Source of the DNA: Pseudomonas mucoides
Lineage (GTDB): Bacteria > Pseudomonadota > Gammaproteobacteria > Pseudomonadales > Pseudomonadaceae
NCBI RefSeq assembly: GCF_015461845.1
Contig: NZ_JACOPW010000001.1
Span: 620,001-684,000, forward strand
Length of the DNA stretch: 64,000 bases
Reading direction: 5' to 3'
Made by a program: the position numbers and the translations under genes. The notes beneath the pieces were generated by a model. The model had not been told where the DNA came from and searched no databases. It saw only the letters and a list, made by a program, of their open reading frames with translations. The stretch's first letter is position 1; the number at the start of each line of letters is the position of its first letter. This document shows positions 18,610 to 28,249 of this stretch, in pieces.

Positions 18610-19638
18610 TCAGTCGTTCATGCCGAGCAAGGCCGTGATGTCGCGCCCGGGTTCAGCATCGCCGCCGTAGGTGAATTGGCCAGCGCGCTGGCGTTCGGCC
18701 AACTGCTCCATCTGGTAGCGATAACGGGTACCCGGCGTATCGAAGCGCGAGTGCAGGTCGCGACGTGGGTCGACCTCGAAATAACGTTGGTTCTGCGGGC
18801 GCACCACCGAGTTGTCCTGGGGCTGGATGATGTAGTTGATGCGCGGCATCACATAACGAAAAGGTGCGGGTGCAGCGGTGGTGTTGAAGGTGACGTCACA
18901 CCGCGAGCGATGCTTGCCCACCGGCAGGAAGGGTTGCAGGTTGGGCACGTCGTAACCGGGGCGAAAGCGCGGATAGGAGATGCATACGTTGCTGCGTAGA
19001 TGAATGTGCAGCACGGCGCGAAAATCCTGATACCTGGCGCGCACGCCGCCGACCCAGCGCATGATCGGCGCCACTGACTTTTGCGCCACGGTACGGGTGC
19101 GAGTCACGGTCTCGGAGGTCCATTGCACTTCCACCACGTCCGACTCGCTTACACCGTCGCCAATGGTATTGGCATGCAGGAAATCGGCATGGGTCAGATC
19201 AATCAGGTTTTCCACCGACAGCGCCGAGGTCGCATCAAACCGCACGGTTCGCTGGGTGTAACCGGGAAGACTGCCATCCTGGGGTAGAAACGGAATATGC
19301 GGGAGCAACTGCATGTCGGCAGCGTCCGGATTACCGTACCAGACCCAGATGTACCCGTAGCGCTCAACCAGCGGATAAAAGCCCCGTCCCCCGGTAAACG
19401 CTGTGAGTGTCAGCTCTTTATGGGGGAAATGCGGGTGAAACTCGGCCGCCACCGCACGCCCGTTGTCGCGCCACAGGTAATAGGGCTGAGCATGAATGAT
19501 CCGGCGAATGGGCCGGGTACCCAGGTCGCGGCTATGGGACACCGGGAACCAGGTGTCACGCAGGTCGTAGTTGATTGGCGTCCAGTCACCCCGAACTTTG
19601 CCAGGGATCGTATCGGTGGAGGAAGGCACGGCATGCAT
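18610..19638 (-). CDS. Rieske-oxygenase-family catalytic subunit without a Rieske cluster
   Basis: A 342-residue protein whose C-terminal two thirds match the catalytic domain of Rieske non-heme iron oxygenases, with NLIDLTHADFLH near residue 144 supplying the mononuclear-iron His residues. The N-terminal part keeps flanking signatures (DTWFPVSHSRDLG, FYPLVERYGYIWVWYG). Between them, where CxH...CxxH should be, only EFHPHFPHKELTLTAFTGG remains: no Cys and about 45 residues missing. It follows the Rieske-containing gene by 17 nt, so the partner may supply electrons. Confidence 0.75.
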   Translation of the reverse strand: MHAVPSSTDTIPGKVRGDWTPINYDLRDTWFPVSHSRDLGTRPIRRIIHAQPYYLWRDNGRAVAAEFHPHFPHKELTLTAFTGGRGFYPLVERYGYIWVWYGNPDAADMQLLPHIPFLPQDGSLPGYTQRTVRFDATSALSVENLIDLTHADFLHANTIGDGVSESDVVEVQWTSETVTRTRTVAQKSVAPIMRWVGGVRARYQDFRAVLHIHLRSNVCISYPRFRPGYDVPNLQPFLPVGKHRSRCDVTFNTTAAPAPFRYVMPRINYIIQPQDNSVVRPQNQRYFEVDPRRDLHSRFDTPGTRYRYQMEQLAERQRAGQFTYGGDAEPGRDITALLGMND

Positions 19639-19655
19639 GGTGGGAGCTCCTGTGC

Positions 19656-20597
19656 TCAGACGACTGCGCTGACGGGAATCAGGGTCGGTTGGCGCAACTC
19701 ACGCAGTTCGCGGGATGAGGTTTGCAACAAGGCCGCGACGGCTGTGCCGTCGATCCGGCTGTTCACCTGGAACGGCGCCTGTTTGCGCAGGCGGGCCAGA
19801 CGCCAACGCAGGGGTGCCCTGAGGTGTACGTGCTCATGCACAAAACCACGCCAGCACAAACTGGTTGTGCCACGACGGTTGGCACCGGTGGCGATCATCA
19901 GCGTCACCAGCGGCAATTCATCTTCGCTCAGCAAATCCACTCGAACAGTACCGCCGTTAAAGGGGACCGCGGTGCGCACGATCAAGGGGTAATCCACCAC
20001 AAACTGCGAAGGCAGGATTTGTGTGGTCCATACCGCACCTCGCTCCAGAACCACCCGCCCCTGCTCGCTGCGCAGATCGCCAAGGAAAAAATCGGTGAGG
20101 CGCACATGGGCAAACCCGAGCAAGCATTCCGGGCCGTCGAGCATCGCGTCCAGGTACTGGTCGTGACTCATGTTGACGATGGTGGAACCGGTAAATTCGC
20201 GTCCGCCCGGTTGGTAGTCGCTGCTGGGCAATTGCCCTTGCGGTGCCCCTTCACCCAACCACACATGGACAAAACCATTCGCCTCGCTGACCGCAAAGGC
20301 ACGCGCGGCATAACGTGCAGGCACACGCTCATCGGTATGCAGGTTGGGGATCTGCGTACAGCCACCACTGGCGCCATCAAAGGTCCAGCCGTGATAACCG
20401 CACTGCAGACCGGACTCGACGACTCGCCCCAAAGCCAGCGGCACCCGCCGATGTGGGCAACGGTCTTCCAGGGCAAAGGCCTGGCCGGCTGCGTTTCGGA
20501 ACAGGACCAGTTCCTCGCCGGCAAAGGCCACGGCCAATGGCACTTGATCTTTCACGGCCTCGCAAAGCGCCATGGCCCACCAGCCAGGGGTCATCAT
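19656..20597 (-). CDS. Rieske [2Fe-2S] protein with atypical catalytic domain
   Basis: A 313-residue Rieske-oxygenase-like protein with an intact cluster motif near residues 46-68 (DRCPHRRVP and QCGYHGWTF). In the C-terminal domain the usual NxxDxxHxxxxH is not seen; the matching segment reads SHDQYLDAMLDGPECLLGFAH. It may therefore act as electron carrier to the neighbour encoded 17 nt downstream, which shows the opposite pattern. No reductase gene is in the operon. Alternatively it is a complete oxygenase with unusual iron ligands. Confidence 0.75.
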   Translation of the reverse strand: MMTPGWWAMALCEAVKDQVPLAVAFAGEELVLFRNAAGQAFALEDRCPHRRVPLALGRVVESGLQCGYHGWTFDGASGGCTQIPNLHTDERVPARYAARAFAVSEANGFVHVWLGEGAPQGQLPSSDYQPGGREFTGSTIVNMSHDQYLDAMLDGPECLLGFAHVRLTDFFLGDLRSEQGRVVLERGAVWTTQILPSQFVVDYPLIVRTAVPFNGGTVRVDLLSEDELPLVTLMIATGANRRGTTSLCWRGFVHEHVHLRAPLRWRLARLRKQAPFQVNSRIDGTAVAALLQTSSRELRELRQPTLIPVSAVV

Positions 20598-20973
20598 CGG
20601 GCTGCCTCTTTGTTATTGGTCTTGGGCAAATGCGTTGAACGCAGTCAGCGCTAACGGTAGTGCTTCGCGGCAGAGAGAGCAAACACAAATAAACAGTATT
20701 TTGTTTTCTGTTGAAATTATTTACAGCCAACGAAAACCGCAAGATGTGGCCACAACCCTCTACGAACCTTGGTTCAATAGACACATTGCCGCTCTTTAGG
20801 CCACCTACAAATGGACATTTCTTCTATTAGTGATCATGTTCTAATGGAAAATAGCTAGCGAGCAATCCATAAGCCTGATTACCATTAGCTTGCTCATTAA
20901 CTCCAAGGTGCGCTGACGATGACCCAATCCACCCTCGGCTTTGTCCTCCATGACGTTGCGCGCGAGGTGAAAC
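20598..20973. other. Intergenic divergent promoter region
   Basis: A 376-bp AT-rich gap between the Rieske operon (minus) and the efflux genes (plus). It contains loose inverted pairs, AACAG/CTGTT around 20692-20711 and ATTAG/CTAAT near 20828-20845, that could be operators. No gene was recognised in it. Confidence 0.4.
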
Positions 20974-22155
20974 ATGGCTGAGCCGACATTGCAGCGCCCT
21001 GCCGTGCACGCCGAAGCCCGACCGCTCGAGCCCGTGGAAAAACCCCGGATGCAGGCGCCCGAGGCTTCCGCCCTTGATGGCGATGCTCAAGAACCGAATG
21101 ACACGGCGCGCCAACGCTGGCGCATCGGTCTGTTTTTGCTGGCACCGATCAGTGTCGTGGCCTGCGCCGCCTGGTATGTGTTGGGTGGCCAGGTCGTGAG
21201 TACCGACAACGCTTATATCCAGGCCGAGCGGGTGGGAGTTTCAACCGATGTCGCCGGGATCGTCGCGGCCATTGAAGTCAGTGACAACCAGACCGTGAGC
21301 AAAGGCCAGGTCTTGTTCCGCCTCAAGCCCGAGCCGTTTGAAATCGCCGTGGCCAGCGCCAGGGCGCAGCTGGAGAACGCGCGCAACCAGATCCTCTACC
21401 TCAAGGCGAGCTACAACCAATCTCTGGCCGAAATCGCCCAGGCTGAAGCCAAATTGCCGTTTTACCAGACCAATCTGCAACGGCTGGAAAAGCTGGTCAG
21501 CGTTGCCGCCGTCTCAAGGACTATCTACGACGACGCCCACCAGGACCTCGACAATACCCGTCAGCAAGTATCGGTCGCCAAGGCCCAGGCTGCCGCGGCG
21601 TTGGCCCAACTGGGTGGGCGCCTGGACAGACCACTTGAGCAGCATCCTTCCTACTTGCAGGCGCTGGCGGCCCTGAATGAAGCCGAACGCAACCTGCGAA
21701 ACTCCGTGGTCATCGCCCCGTTCGACGGCGTCGTCACCAACGTTGACTCGCTGCAAGTGGGCGCGTATCTGCAACCACCCCAATCGGGCTTCAGCCTGGT
21801 CTCCAGCGAGCGACTGTGGGTCGCGGCGTCCCCGAAAGAAACCGAGCTGACCAACGCCCGGATTGGCCAGGGCGTCACCATCGAGGTAGACACTTATCCG
21901 GGTATCACCTGGCATGGCACCGTGGAAAGCATCAGCCCGGCCTCCAGTTCGAGCTTCTCCCTGCTGCCGGCCCAGAACACCACGGGCAACTGGGTGAAAG
22001 TCGTGCAGCGCATTCCGGTACGCATCCATATCGACGATGCTGTCGGCAAACCGGCGCTGCGCCATGGCATGAGCGCCGTGGTAGATATCGACACCGGCAC
22101 CGCACGAGGCCTGCCCAAGCCACTGGCAAACCTGCTCGCACGCCATCATGAATGA
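20974..22155 (+). CDS. HlyD/EmrA-family membrane fusion protein
   Basis: A 393-residue periplasmic adaptor: cytoplasmic N-terminus of about 48 residues, one membrane segment (IGLFLLAPISVVACAAWYVL), then the EmrA signature VSTDNAYIQAERVGVSTDVAGIV, a coiled-coil hairpin around 125-215, and the second lipoyl half. It links an inner-membrane MFS pump to an outer-membrane channel. It overlaps the pump gene by 8 nt. No outer-membrane factor gene is nearby. Probably exports a toxic substrate or intermediate; that is inference. Confidence 0.88.
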   Translation: MAEPTLQRPAVHAEARPLEPVEKPRMQAPEASALDGDAQEPNDTARQRWRIGLFLLAPISVVACAAWYVLGGQVVSTDNAYIQAERVGVSTDVAGIVAAIEVSDNQTVSKGQVLFRLKPEPFEIAVASARAQLENARNQILYLKASYNQSLAEIAQAEAKLPFYQTNLQRLEKLVSVAAVSRTIYDDAHQDLDNTRQQVSVAKAQAAAALAQLGGRLDRPLEQHPSYLQALAALNEAERNLRNSVVIAPFDGVVTNVDSLQVGAYLQPPQSGFSLVSSERLWVAASPKETELTNARIGQGVTIEVDTYPGITWHGTVESISPASSSSFSLLPAQNTTGNWVKVVQRIPVRIHIDDAVGKPALRHGMSAVVDIDTGTARGLPKPLANLLARHHE

Positions 22156-23674
22156 CGTGTCCGGACCGCTGCCGCCCTCGCCGCTGCGGGTACTGATCAC
22201 ACTGTGCGTGGTGCTGGCGGTGGTCATGCAGGCGCTGGACACCACCATCGCCAACGTCGCACTGCCCTTTATGCAGGGCAGCGTATCGGCCAGCGCCGAT
22301 CAGATTAACTGGGTGCTGACTTCCTACATCGTCGCCACAGCCATCATGACGCCGCCCTCGGCATTCCTTGCCCGACGCTTCGGTCGCAAGCGCGTATTGC
22401 TGTGGTCGATCTTCGGTTTTGTATTGGCCTCGGTGCTCTGTGGCATCGCCCGCTCCCTGGAAGAAATCATCCTGTTCCGCCTGCTGCAAGGGGTGGCCGG
22501 GGCGGCATTGGTGCCCTTATCGCAAGGCATTCTGCTGGATATTTACCCGCAGAAAGACCGAGGGTCGGCAGTGGCCCTGTTCGGGGTATCGGTCATGGTC
22601 GGCCCGGTATTAGGTCCGATGCTCGGCGGCTGGCTGACGGAACACCTCAGCTGGCGCTGGGTGTTCTTCATCAACCTGCCTATCGGGTTGCTGGCCTTTA
22701 TCGGCATGACCCGCTTCATACGGGAAACCCCGGCCGACAAGACTGCACGCCTGGACTGGCTGGGCTTTGGCTCGCTCAGCGTGGCGATCATGTCGATTCA
22801 ATTGTTCCTCGACCGCGGCGAACAACTGGGCTGGTTCGACTCCGGGGAAATCATCCTGGAAGCGCTGGTGGCCGCCGTCGCTTCGTACATCTTCATTGTC
22901 CACACCTTCACTCATGACAAGCCCTTTATCAGCCTGAAGCTGTTCAAAGATCGCAATTACTCGGTGGCGGTGGTGTTTATCTTTATCATTGGCATCACCT
23001 ACCTGGCCTCGCTGGCACTGATGACACCCTACCTGCAAACCCTGATGGGGTACCCGGTGCTCACCGCCGGCATGGTCATGGGGCCACGCGGACTGGGGAC
23101 GATGCTCAGCATGTTCCTTGCCGGGAAGATCATCGGCAAAGTGGATATTCGCTGGATACTGTTTTGCGGTTTGTTGCTGTCCGCCTGGTCGATGTACATG
23201 ATGACCGGCTGGACGCCGGCCGTGTCCATCGACACCATCATCTACGTCGGCTTTATTCAGGGCGCGAGCCTGGGTCTGTTGTTCGTCCCGCTGACCACCA
23301 TCGCCTTTACCACCCTGCCCCCGCATTTGCGAGGCGAAGCCACGGGCCTGTACAACCTGTCACGCAACGTCGGTTCGAGCGTTGGCATCTCGATCGTTAC
23401 GGTGCTGCTGGCGCAAAACACCCAGATAAACCATGCCGAAATCGGTGCATACGTGACGCCGTTCAACCGCCTGTTCGATGCCTGGCCTGTCAACCATCAG
23501 CTCAATCCATTGACCGCCAGCGGGCGTGCAGCACTGGATGGCTTGATCACTGTGCAGGCCAGCTGGGTGGCTTACCTGGATGACTTCAAGCTGCTGATGT
23601 GGTTATCCATCGGCGTCATACCGCTGCTGCTGATATTCAGGACGGCGAAGTCTCAAGCGAATCAGGCCTCGTAG
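22148..23674 (+). CDS. EmrB-type DHA2 major facilitator efflux pump
   Basis: A 508-residue 14-TM drug:H+ antiporter of the DHA2 family. MQALDTTIANVALPFMQG near residue 23 is the motif D1 region, RRFGRKRVLLW the motif A loop, and GVSVMVGPVLGPMLGGWL is motif C, typical of antiporters. It works with the adaptor encoded immediately upstream (8-nt overlap). Its 3' end overlaps the end of the convergent chemoreceptor gene by 13 nt. Confidence 0.9.
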   Translation: MNDVSGPLPPSPLRVLITLCVVLAVVMQALDTTIANVALPFMQGSVSASADQINWVLTSYIVATAIMTPPSAFLARRFGRKRVLLWSIFGFVLASVLCGIARSLEEIILFRLLQGVAGAALVPLSQGILLDIYPQKDRGSAVALFGVSVMVGPVLGPMLGGWLTEHLSWRWVFFINLPIGLLAFIGMTRFIRETPADKTARLDWLGFGSLSVAIMSIQLFLDRGEQLGWFDSGEIILEALVAAVASYIFIVHTFTHDKPFISLKLFKDRNYSVAVVFIFIIGITYLASLALMTPYLQTLMGYPVLTAGMVMGPRGLGTMLSMFLAGKIIGKVDIRWILFCGLLLSAWSMYMMTGWTPAVSIDTIIYVGFIQGASLGLLFVPLTTIAFTTLPPHLRGEATGLYNLSRNVGSSVGISIVTVLLAQNTQINHAEIGAYVTPFNRLFDAWPVNHQLNPLTASGRAALDGLITVQASWVAYLDDFKLLMWLSIGVIPLLLIFRTAKSQANQAS

Positions 23675-25314
23675 CGAAAACGTCCCACCGCCACATTCAG
23701 CTCATCGGAAAGCTCGCGCAAAGACACCACGGCTCCGGATACCTGATGGGTGATCGCATCACCCTCGCCGGCCATGCGTGCGATGTGCTCGACGTTGGCC
23801 ACGATGCCTCGCCCACCCTCGCTCTGCACGCTTACCGCATCGGCGATCCGGTCAACCCCGCGCGTAGAGTCACCCACCAGTTCCGTTGCCTGCTGCAGGG
23901 TGCTTTCCAACTCACTCAGCAGCCGGCCGCTTTCTTCCAATGCCACAGTGCCCGCGCTCAATGCCTGGTCGACGATCCCGGACTGGCTCTCCAGCTTCAA
24001 CGTCAGCTGGTTGATCGAGTTGGCCGCCAGCGCAGAGCGTTGTGCCAGGTTACGCACTTCGTCGGCCACCACGCTGAAGCCGCGCCCCCTCTCTCCGGCA
24101 CGCGCCGCTTCGATGGCCGCATTGAGCGCCAGCATGCCCGTCTGCGCGGAGAGGTCCTTGACCTGACCGATGCTGGCGGTAATCGCTGTCGTACTTTCGA
24201 CAAAATCGCCCACCGAGCCGCGGATCGCGGAGAAGGCATGGCGCACGCTGTCGATTTTCTCAAGCAGTCGCGATAAGGCCAAGTGTCCATCCTGCGCACC
24301 GCGCAAACTGGCTTCGGCGCAGCTGCGCAGGCTTTCAGCATGACTGGAGATTGCCGCAATACCGTCGCTCATCTGCTCGATGGTCATCGACACCGCGCCC
24401 ACCGCACCGGCCTGCGCCGTAGAGCTTTGCGCCACCCGCGCCGAAGCGCCCACCAGCTCCTCTGCCGAGGCGCCGACCGATGCCGCGACTCCGGCAACCT
24501 GGCGCATGGCCTGCTGGAAGCTATCGATGAGTTCGTTGAATGCTTGAGCCGTATGGGCAATCTCGTCTCGACCCATGACCCGCACGCGTCGGGTCAGGTC
24601 GCCATCGCGCAACTCGATCGACGCCCTCTCGATTTCCCGGATGGGCCGGATGATTTGCGCACGCAACAAAAGACTGACTAACACAGCCATTAAGCTGCCA
24701 CCCAGCAGCACCGCCACGAGCATCCGTGAGACCTGCTGTTGTGTTGCGCCCGCCTCAGCGAAGGCGCCAGAGGTCAGCTCGGCTTGTAGACCCAACAGCC
24801 GGTTGAATTGACCTTGCAAGCCATTGTTGTCGGCACGCACCCGACCCAGCAGCGAGGCAGCCTGTATCTGGTCGCTCAAAGCAGTGCGCTTGAATTCGGC
24901 AAGCCCCTCGCCGACCACTGCGGCCTGCTCCTGCACCGCTTGATAGAGCGCTCTCTCCTCTTTGCCCAAGCGAGTTTCACGGGCCACTTTGTCCAGCCCG
25001 GCACGCATGTCGTCGACACTGGCCTGCATATCCTCAAGATATGACTCAAGGTCCTCCGCAGAAGCTTGACCACTGGATTCAAGGATGCGCGCGCCTGTGG
25101 CATAGGCGCCGACCATCGCCGCCTGCGAGGCGGCCGAGGTTTCTAACACTTGCCGATACTGCTGGAAACGCAACTGGTCGATTTCCTCGATTACCGCTTG
25201 TTGCTTGGCCAGCCCGCGATAGGCCAGACCCGAGACAACCAGAAGAGCGAGCACAAATAACCCGGGCAGCACGAGGAGCTTGGCGCCGATTGAGAAGCCT
25301 TTCAGAAATGGCAT
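23662..25314 (-). CDS. Methyl-accepting chemotaxis protein
   Basis: A 550-residue chemoreceptor. TM1 near residues 12-30, a helical periplasmic domain of about 155 residues, TM2 near 197-216 (LVAVLLGGSLMAVLVSLLL), HAMP (IIRPIREIERAS), and a signalling tip NAAIEAARAGERGRGF followed by VVADEVRNLAQRS. It would report a periplasmic ligand to CheA/CheW; the ligand is unknown. A second chemoreceptor begins at 63016. Confidence 0.92.
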   Translation of the reverse strand: MPFLKGFSIGAKLLVLPGLFVLALLVVSGLAYRGLAKQQAVIEEIDQLRFQQYRQVLETSAASQAAMVGAYATGARILESSGQASAEDLESYLEDMQASVDDMRAGLDKVARETRLGKEERALYQAVQEQAAVVGEGLAEFKRTALSDQIQAASLLGRVRADNNGLQGQFNRLLGLQAELTSGAFAEAGATQQQVSRMLVAVLLGGSLMAVLVSLLLRAQIIRPIREIERASIELRDGDLTRRVRVMGRDEIAHTAQAFNELIDSFQQAMRQVAGVAASVGASAEELVGASARVAQSSTAQAGAVGAVSMTIEQMSDGIAAISSHAESLRSCAEASLRGAQDGHLALSRLLEKIDSVRHAFSAIRGSVGDFVESTTAITASIGQVKDLSAQTGMLALNAAIEAARAGERGRGFSVVADEVRNLAQRSALAANSINQLTLKLESQSGIVDQALSAGTVALEESGRLLSELESTLQQATELVGDSTRGVDRIADAVSVQSEGGRGIVANVEHIARMAGEGDAITHQVSGAVVSLRELSDELNVAVGRFRYEA

Positions 25315-26033
25315 GTTGGTTACCGTTTTTGTTTTTATAGAGCATGACTAGGCAGGCAGTTTATCCTGCATTATTCTTTATACAGTATTTAATTCTATTA
25401 TCAGAACGATATTGAAGGTTTGATGTCCCGCCATAGCGCCTTGCCTCCGCCCTGCAACTAACGCCTGGCGTAACCAAAGCCAGCCAACCAGCACTGGAAC
25501 GAACAGCCCAGGTAAGCAGCGGCATTGCAAAGACCAAGGTCAGGTTCGATACCGCCCCCCACAGAATCGCCAGCGCCTTGATTAATTCCGCCGCCAGTAC
25601 CGATGAATGCCGCAGCCCTGCGGCCTCATCGAGCCCGCGGCGACCTGCTCAGCCGTAAGCGAACGTCCATGTGAGGCTTTCAGCAAGTACTTACCTATTC
25701 AGGCGAGGGGAAGTTTTTCAATGAAGGCCGTGAATTCCGTTAAATGCGGAGTCACCGGGCAAGCAGGGAGGAACCCGCACCCTTCACGTAACGAAAAAAT
25801 CGACGCTGACTGGTGTCCCCAATTGCAGACAAGTTTTTGAATGGCGCGGCCGAGGTACTGTGCTCAACAGGTGAGCCAACATCGAAGGATCGAAGTCGAA
25901 GGTCAGAAACCGAGATGAGCGAGGCAGTAAGGTTAGGACCGGATGTGAATACTTAATATGCAGTGGTCCATGCCCACTTCAGAGGAACAACTGCAAGTAA
26001 TTTTGTGGGGGTAAAAAGAACAAAAATAAAAAA
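25315..26033. other. Long intergenic region before the mobile junction
   Basis: About 720 bp with no convincing gene. The first ~110 bp are AT-rich and probably hold the chemoreceptor promoter. On the minus strand around 25455-25590 a stop-free stretch translates to hydrophobic sequence, possibly the remnant of a membrane protein. The part after about 25850 shows no coding character. Confidence 0.4.
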
Positions 26034-26060
26034 GGGTCGCGAGATAAAATCTCGCAACCC
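26034..26060 (-). terminator. Rho-independent terminator of the tRNA-Pro fragment
   Basis: The hairpin GGGTTGCGAGAT-TTT-ATCTCGCGACCC (minus strand, one mismatched pair) is followed on the minus strand by a T-rich run (complement of 26013-26033). It lies 11 nt after the CCA end of the tRNA-Pro fragment, as expected for the original tRNA terminator. Confidence 0.7.
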
Positions 26061-26071
26061 CTTGAATTATA

Positions 26072-26117
26072 TGGTCGGGACGGAGTGATTCGAACACTCG
26101 ACCCCTAGCACCCCATT
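26072..26117 (-). other. tRNA-Pro 3' fragment (probable attachment site)
   Basis: Read on the minus strand, the segment has an anticodon loop with GGG, variable loop, T-arm GAGTG-TTCGAAT-CACTC, acceptor strand CGTCCCG, discriminator A and encoded CCA. This is the 3' half of a Pseudomonas-type tRNA-Pro; the 5' half is absent, so it cannot be a working tRNA. tRNA 3' ends are standard integration targets of tyrosine integrases, and one is encoded 165 bp away. Confidence 0.75.
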
Positions 26118-26248
26118 CAGTTAAGCACTAGATATCCTTGGTTCGCACTAACCTCCTATAGAATTCTAAAACCCAGTAAAACAAGGGCTTTTAGAGCTTC
26201 ACTCTTCCAACGACTGCTATCCTGACCTACACTTAGCTGACAGATCAG

Positions 26249-26269
26249 TGGGAGTAAATGTGGGAGTAT
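26249..26269 (+). repeat. Short tandem direct repeat before the integrase
   Basis: GTGGGAGTA occurs at 26249-26257 and again at 26261-26269, between the tRNA-Pro fragment and the integrase start at 26283. Repeats of this kind near attachment sites often serve as integrase arm-binding sites. The spacing is close to one helical turn. Confidence 0.4.
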
Positions 26270-26627
26270 ATTTTTCAGGAGGTTGATTATGGCCAAACTC
26301 ACCGCCAAAGAATTGGAAGCACTTACCGAGCGAGATGTCGGCATCGTCATACGCGACGAAGGCAGCCTCTCTGGCAGAGTCTCACTCCGCAAAAAAGGCG
26401 TCGCCATCCCCTTTTACTTCCAGTTTCGCTGGGAAGGGATTTACACCCGCTTCTCGTGCGGTACCTGGCCAAATAAGTCGTTGACTGAAATCCGCAAGGA
26501 GCGCAACGAAGCGCGGGACCTTGTAGCCAAAGGGATCAATCCAAACGAGAACAAGCGCGCATGGAAGGTCAGACAAAAAGCGGAACTGGCGGCACAACTC
26601 GCGGAGGCCGATCGGCAAAAGTCTAAG

Positions 26628-26634
26628 GAGCTAA
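26628..26634 (+). repeat. Target-site duplication, left copy
   Basis: GAGCTAA directly before the IS left end (TGTTGCCGCTGA). The same 7 bp follow the right end at 29215-29221. Both copies lie in the integrase reading frame (Glu-Leu codons). Confidence 0.85.
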
Positions 26635-26740
26635 TGTTGCCGCTGACCGAAAACTGACCCAGTAAAGGCTGTTCTGCCGACTGAAAACTGACCCAGGTGT
26701 TCAACTGCTTCTGCTCACTTTCCGAGCAGGAGAACACAGG

Positions 26741-28249
26741 GTGATCAGCATGGAAATGTTGGGAAAAATCCGGCGGATGTACTTCCGCGACAAGCTCTCG
26801 CTGCACCAGATAGCCAAGCGTACCGGGCTGTCGAGAAACACCATCCGAAAATGGGTCAGAGCGCCCGAAGCCACTCAGCCGGCGTACCAGCGGTGCGCGA
26901 CCTTCAACAAACTCAGCCCATTCCACGACACGCTGGAACAGGCGCTGAAAGCCGATTCGTTTCGGGCAAAGCACAATCGCAGAAGCGCCAAAGCACTTTT
27001 CGAGCAGATCAAGGCCGAGGGTTATGACGGCGGCTACAGCCAGCTCACAGCGTTTGTACGCTCGTGGCGAGGTGAGCAAGGCAAGTCTTTACGCGCTTTT
27101 GTACCGCTGACGTTTGCGCTCGGTGAAGCCTTTCAATTTGACTGGAGCGAAGAAGGGCTGCTGATCGGCGGCCTGTTTCGACGCATCCAGGTCTCCCACA
27201 TGAAGCTGTGTGCCAGTCGCGCATTCTGGTTGGTTGCGTACCCCAGCCAAGGTCACGAGATGCTATTCGATGCCCATACACGCTCGTTCGGAGCGTTAGG
27301 TGGCGTGCCGCGTCGCGGCATCTACGACAACATGAAAACGGCTGTCGACAAGGTCAACAAAGGCAAGGGCCGCACGGTCAATGCCCGGTTTTCCGTGATG
27401 TGTGCGCACTACCTGTTCGATCCGGATTTCTGCAACGTAGCCTCTGGCTGGGAAAAGGGCATCGTTGAAAAGAACGTTCAAGACAGTCGACGGCGCATCT
27501 GGATCGACGCTCAAAACTGCATGTTCCACACCTTCGAAGAACTGAATGCCTGGCTCGGCCAACGCTGCCGGTCGCTCTGGAGCGAGCTGCCGCATCCGCA
27601 TTACAGCGGGCTAACGGTGGCAGAGGTCTTGGAACTGGAGCGAGTTGAAATGATGCCGATGCCGACGGCCTTTGATGGCTACGTCGAGCGTACCTTGCGG
27701 GTCTCCAGCACCTGCCTGATCAGTGTGGCGCGAAATCGCTATTCGGTGCCTTGTGAGCGAGTCGGCCAGTGGGTCAGCAGCCGTCTGTATCCTTCTCGGA
27801 TCGTGGTCATCGCCGACGAAACGGTGATCGCCAGCCACGAGCGCCTCTTTGATCGAGATCAGGTCAGTTTTGACTGGCAGCATTACATCCCACTCATCGA
27901 ACGCAAGCCGGGTGCACTGCGCAATGGCGCACCGTTTGCCGATCTGCCCAAGCCGTTACAACTTCTCAAACGGGGCCTAAGACGTCACAGCAACGGTGAT
28001 CGAATCATGACGCAGGTGCTCGCTGCCGTGCCCATCGCCGGTCTCGACCCGGTGCTGGTAGCGGTAGAACTGGTGCTTGAGTCGGGAAGTCTGAGCGCCG
28101 ATCACATCTTAAATGTTCTCGCCCGGCTCACCGCTACTGCACCACCGCCTTCCGTAGAAACCAGCCTGCAACTCAAGGTGGCTCCCGTTGCCAACACGGC
28201 CCGATATGACCAACTCCGTACAACAGATGAGGAGAGCCGCAATGCGTGA
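26741..28249 (+). CDS. istA: IS21-family transposase IstA
   Basis: A 502-residue transposase. The N-terminal HTH ([21 protein letters not shown]) binds the terminal repeats; an rve-type DDE core follows with FQFDWSEEG near residue 130, YDNMKTAV near 195 and [15 protein letters not shown] near 243 giving the D, D and E. It starts at a GTG with AGGAG upstream. It overlaps istB by 8 nt, the standard IS21 arrangement. Confidence 0.93.
   Translation: MISMEMLGKIRRMYFRDKLSLHQIAKRTGLSRNTIRKWVRAPEATQPAYQRCATFNKLSPFHDTLEQALKADSFRAKHNRRSAKALFEQIKAEGYDGGYSQLTAFVRSWRGEQGKSLRAFVPLTFALGEAFQFDWSEEGLLIGGLFRRIQVSHMKLCASRAFWLVAYPSQGHEMLFDAHTRSFGALGGVPRRGIYDNMKTAVDKVNKGKGRTVNARFSVMCAHYLFDPDFCNVASGWEKGIVEKNVQDSRRRIWIDAQNCMFHTFEELNAWLGQRCRSLWSELPHPHYSGLTVAEVLELERVEMMPMPTAFDGYVERTLRVSSTCLISVARNRYSVPCERVGQWVSSRLYPSRIVVIADETVIASHERLFDRDQVSFDWQHYIPLIERKPGALRNGAPFADLPKPLQLLKRGLRRHSNGDRIMTQVLAAVPIAGLDPVLVAVELVLESGSLSADHILNVLARLTATAPPPSVETSLQLKVAPVANTARYDQLRTTDEESRNA

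Noticed and set aside
25607-25840. Small plus-strand open frame (77 codons)
   Set aside because: No ribosome binding site, no similarity that I recognise, and no coding bias compared with its neighbours.
26072-26117. Functional tRNA-Pro gene
   Set aside because: Only the 3' half is present; the acceptor 5' strand, D-arm and most of the anticodon stem are missing.
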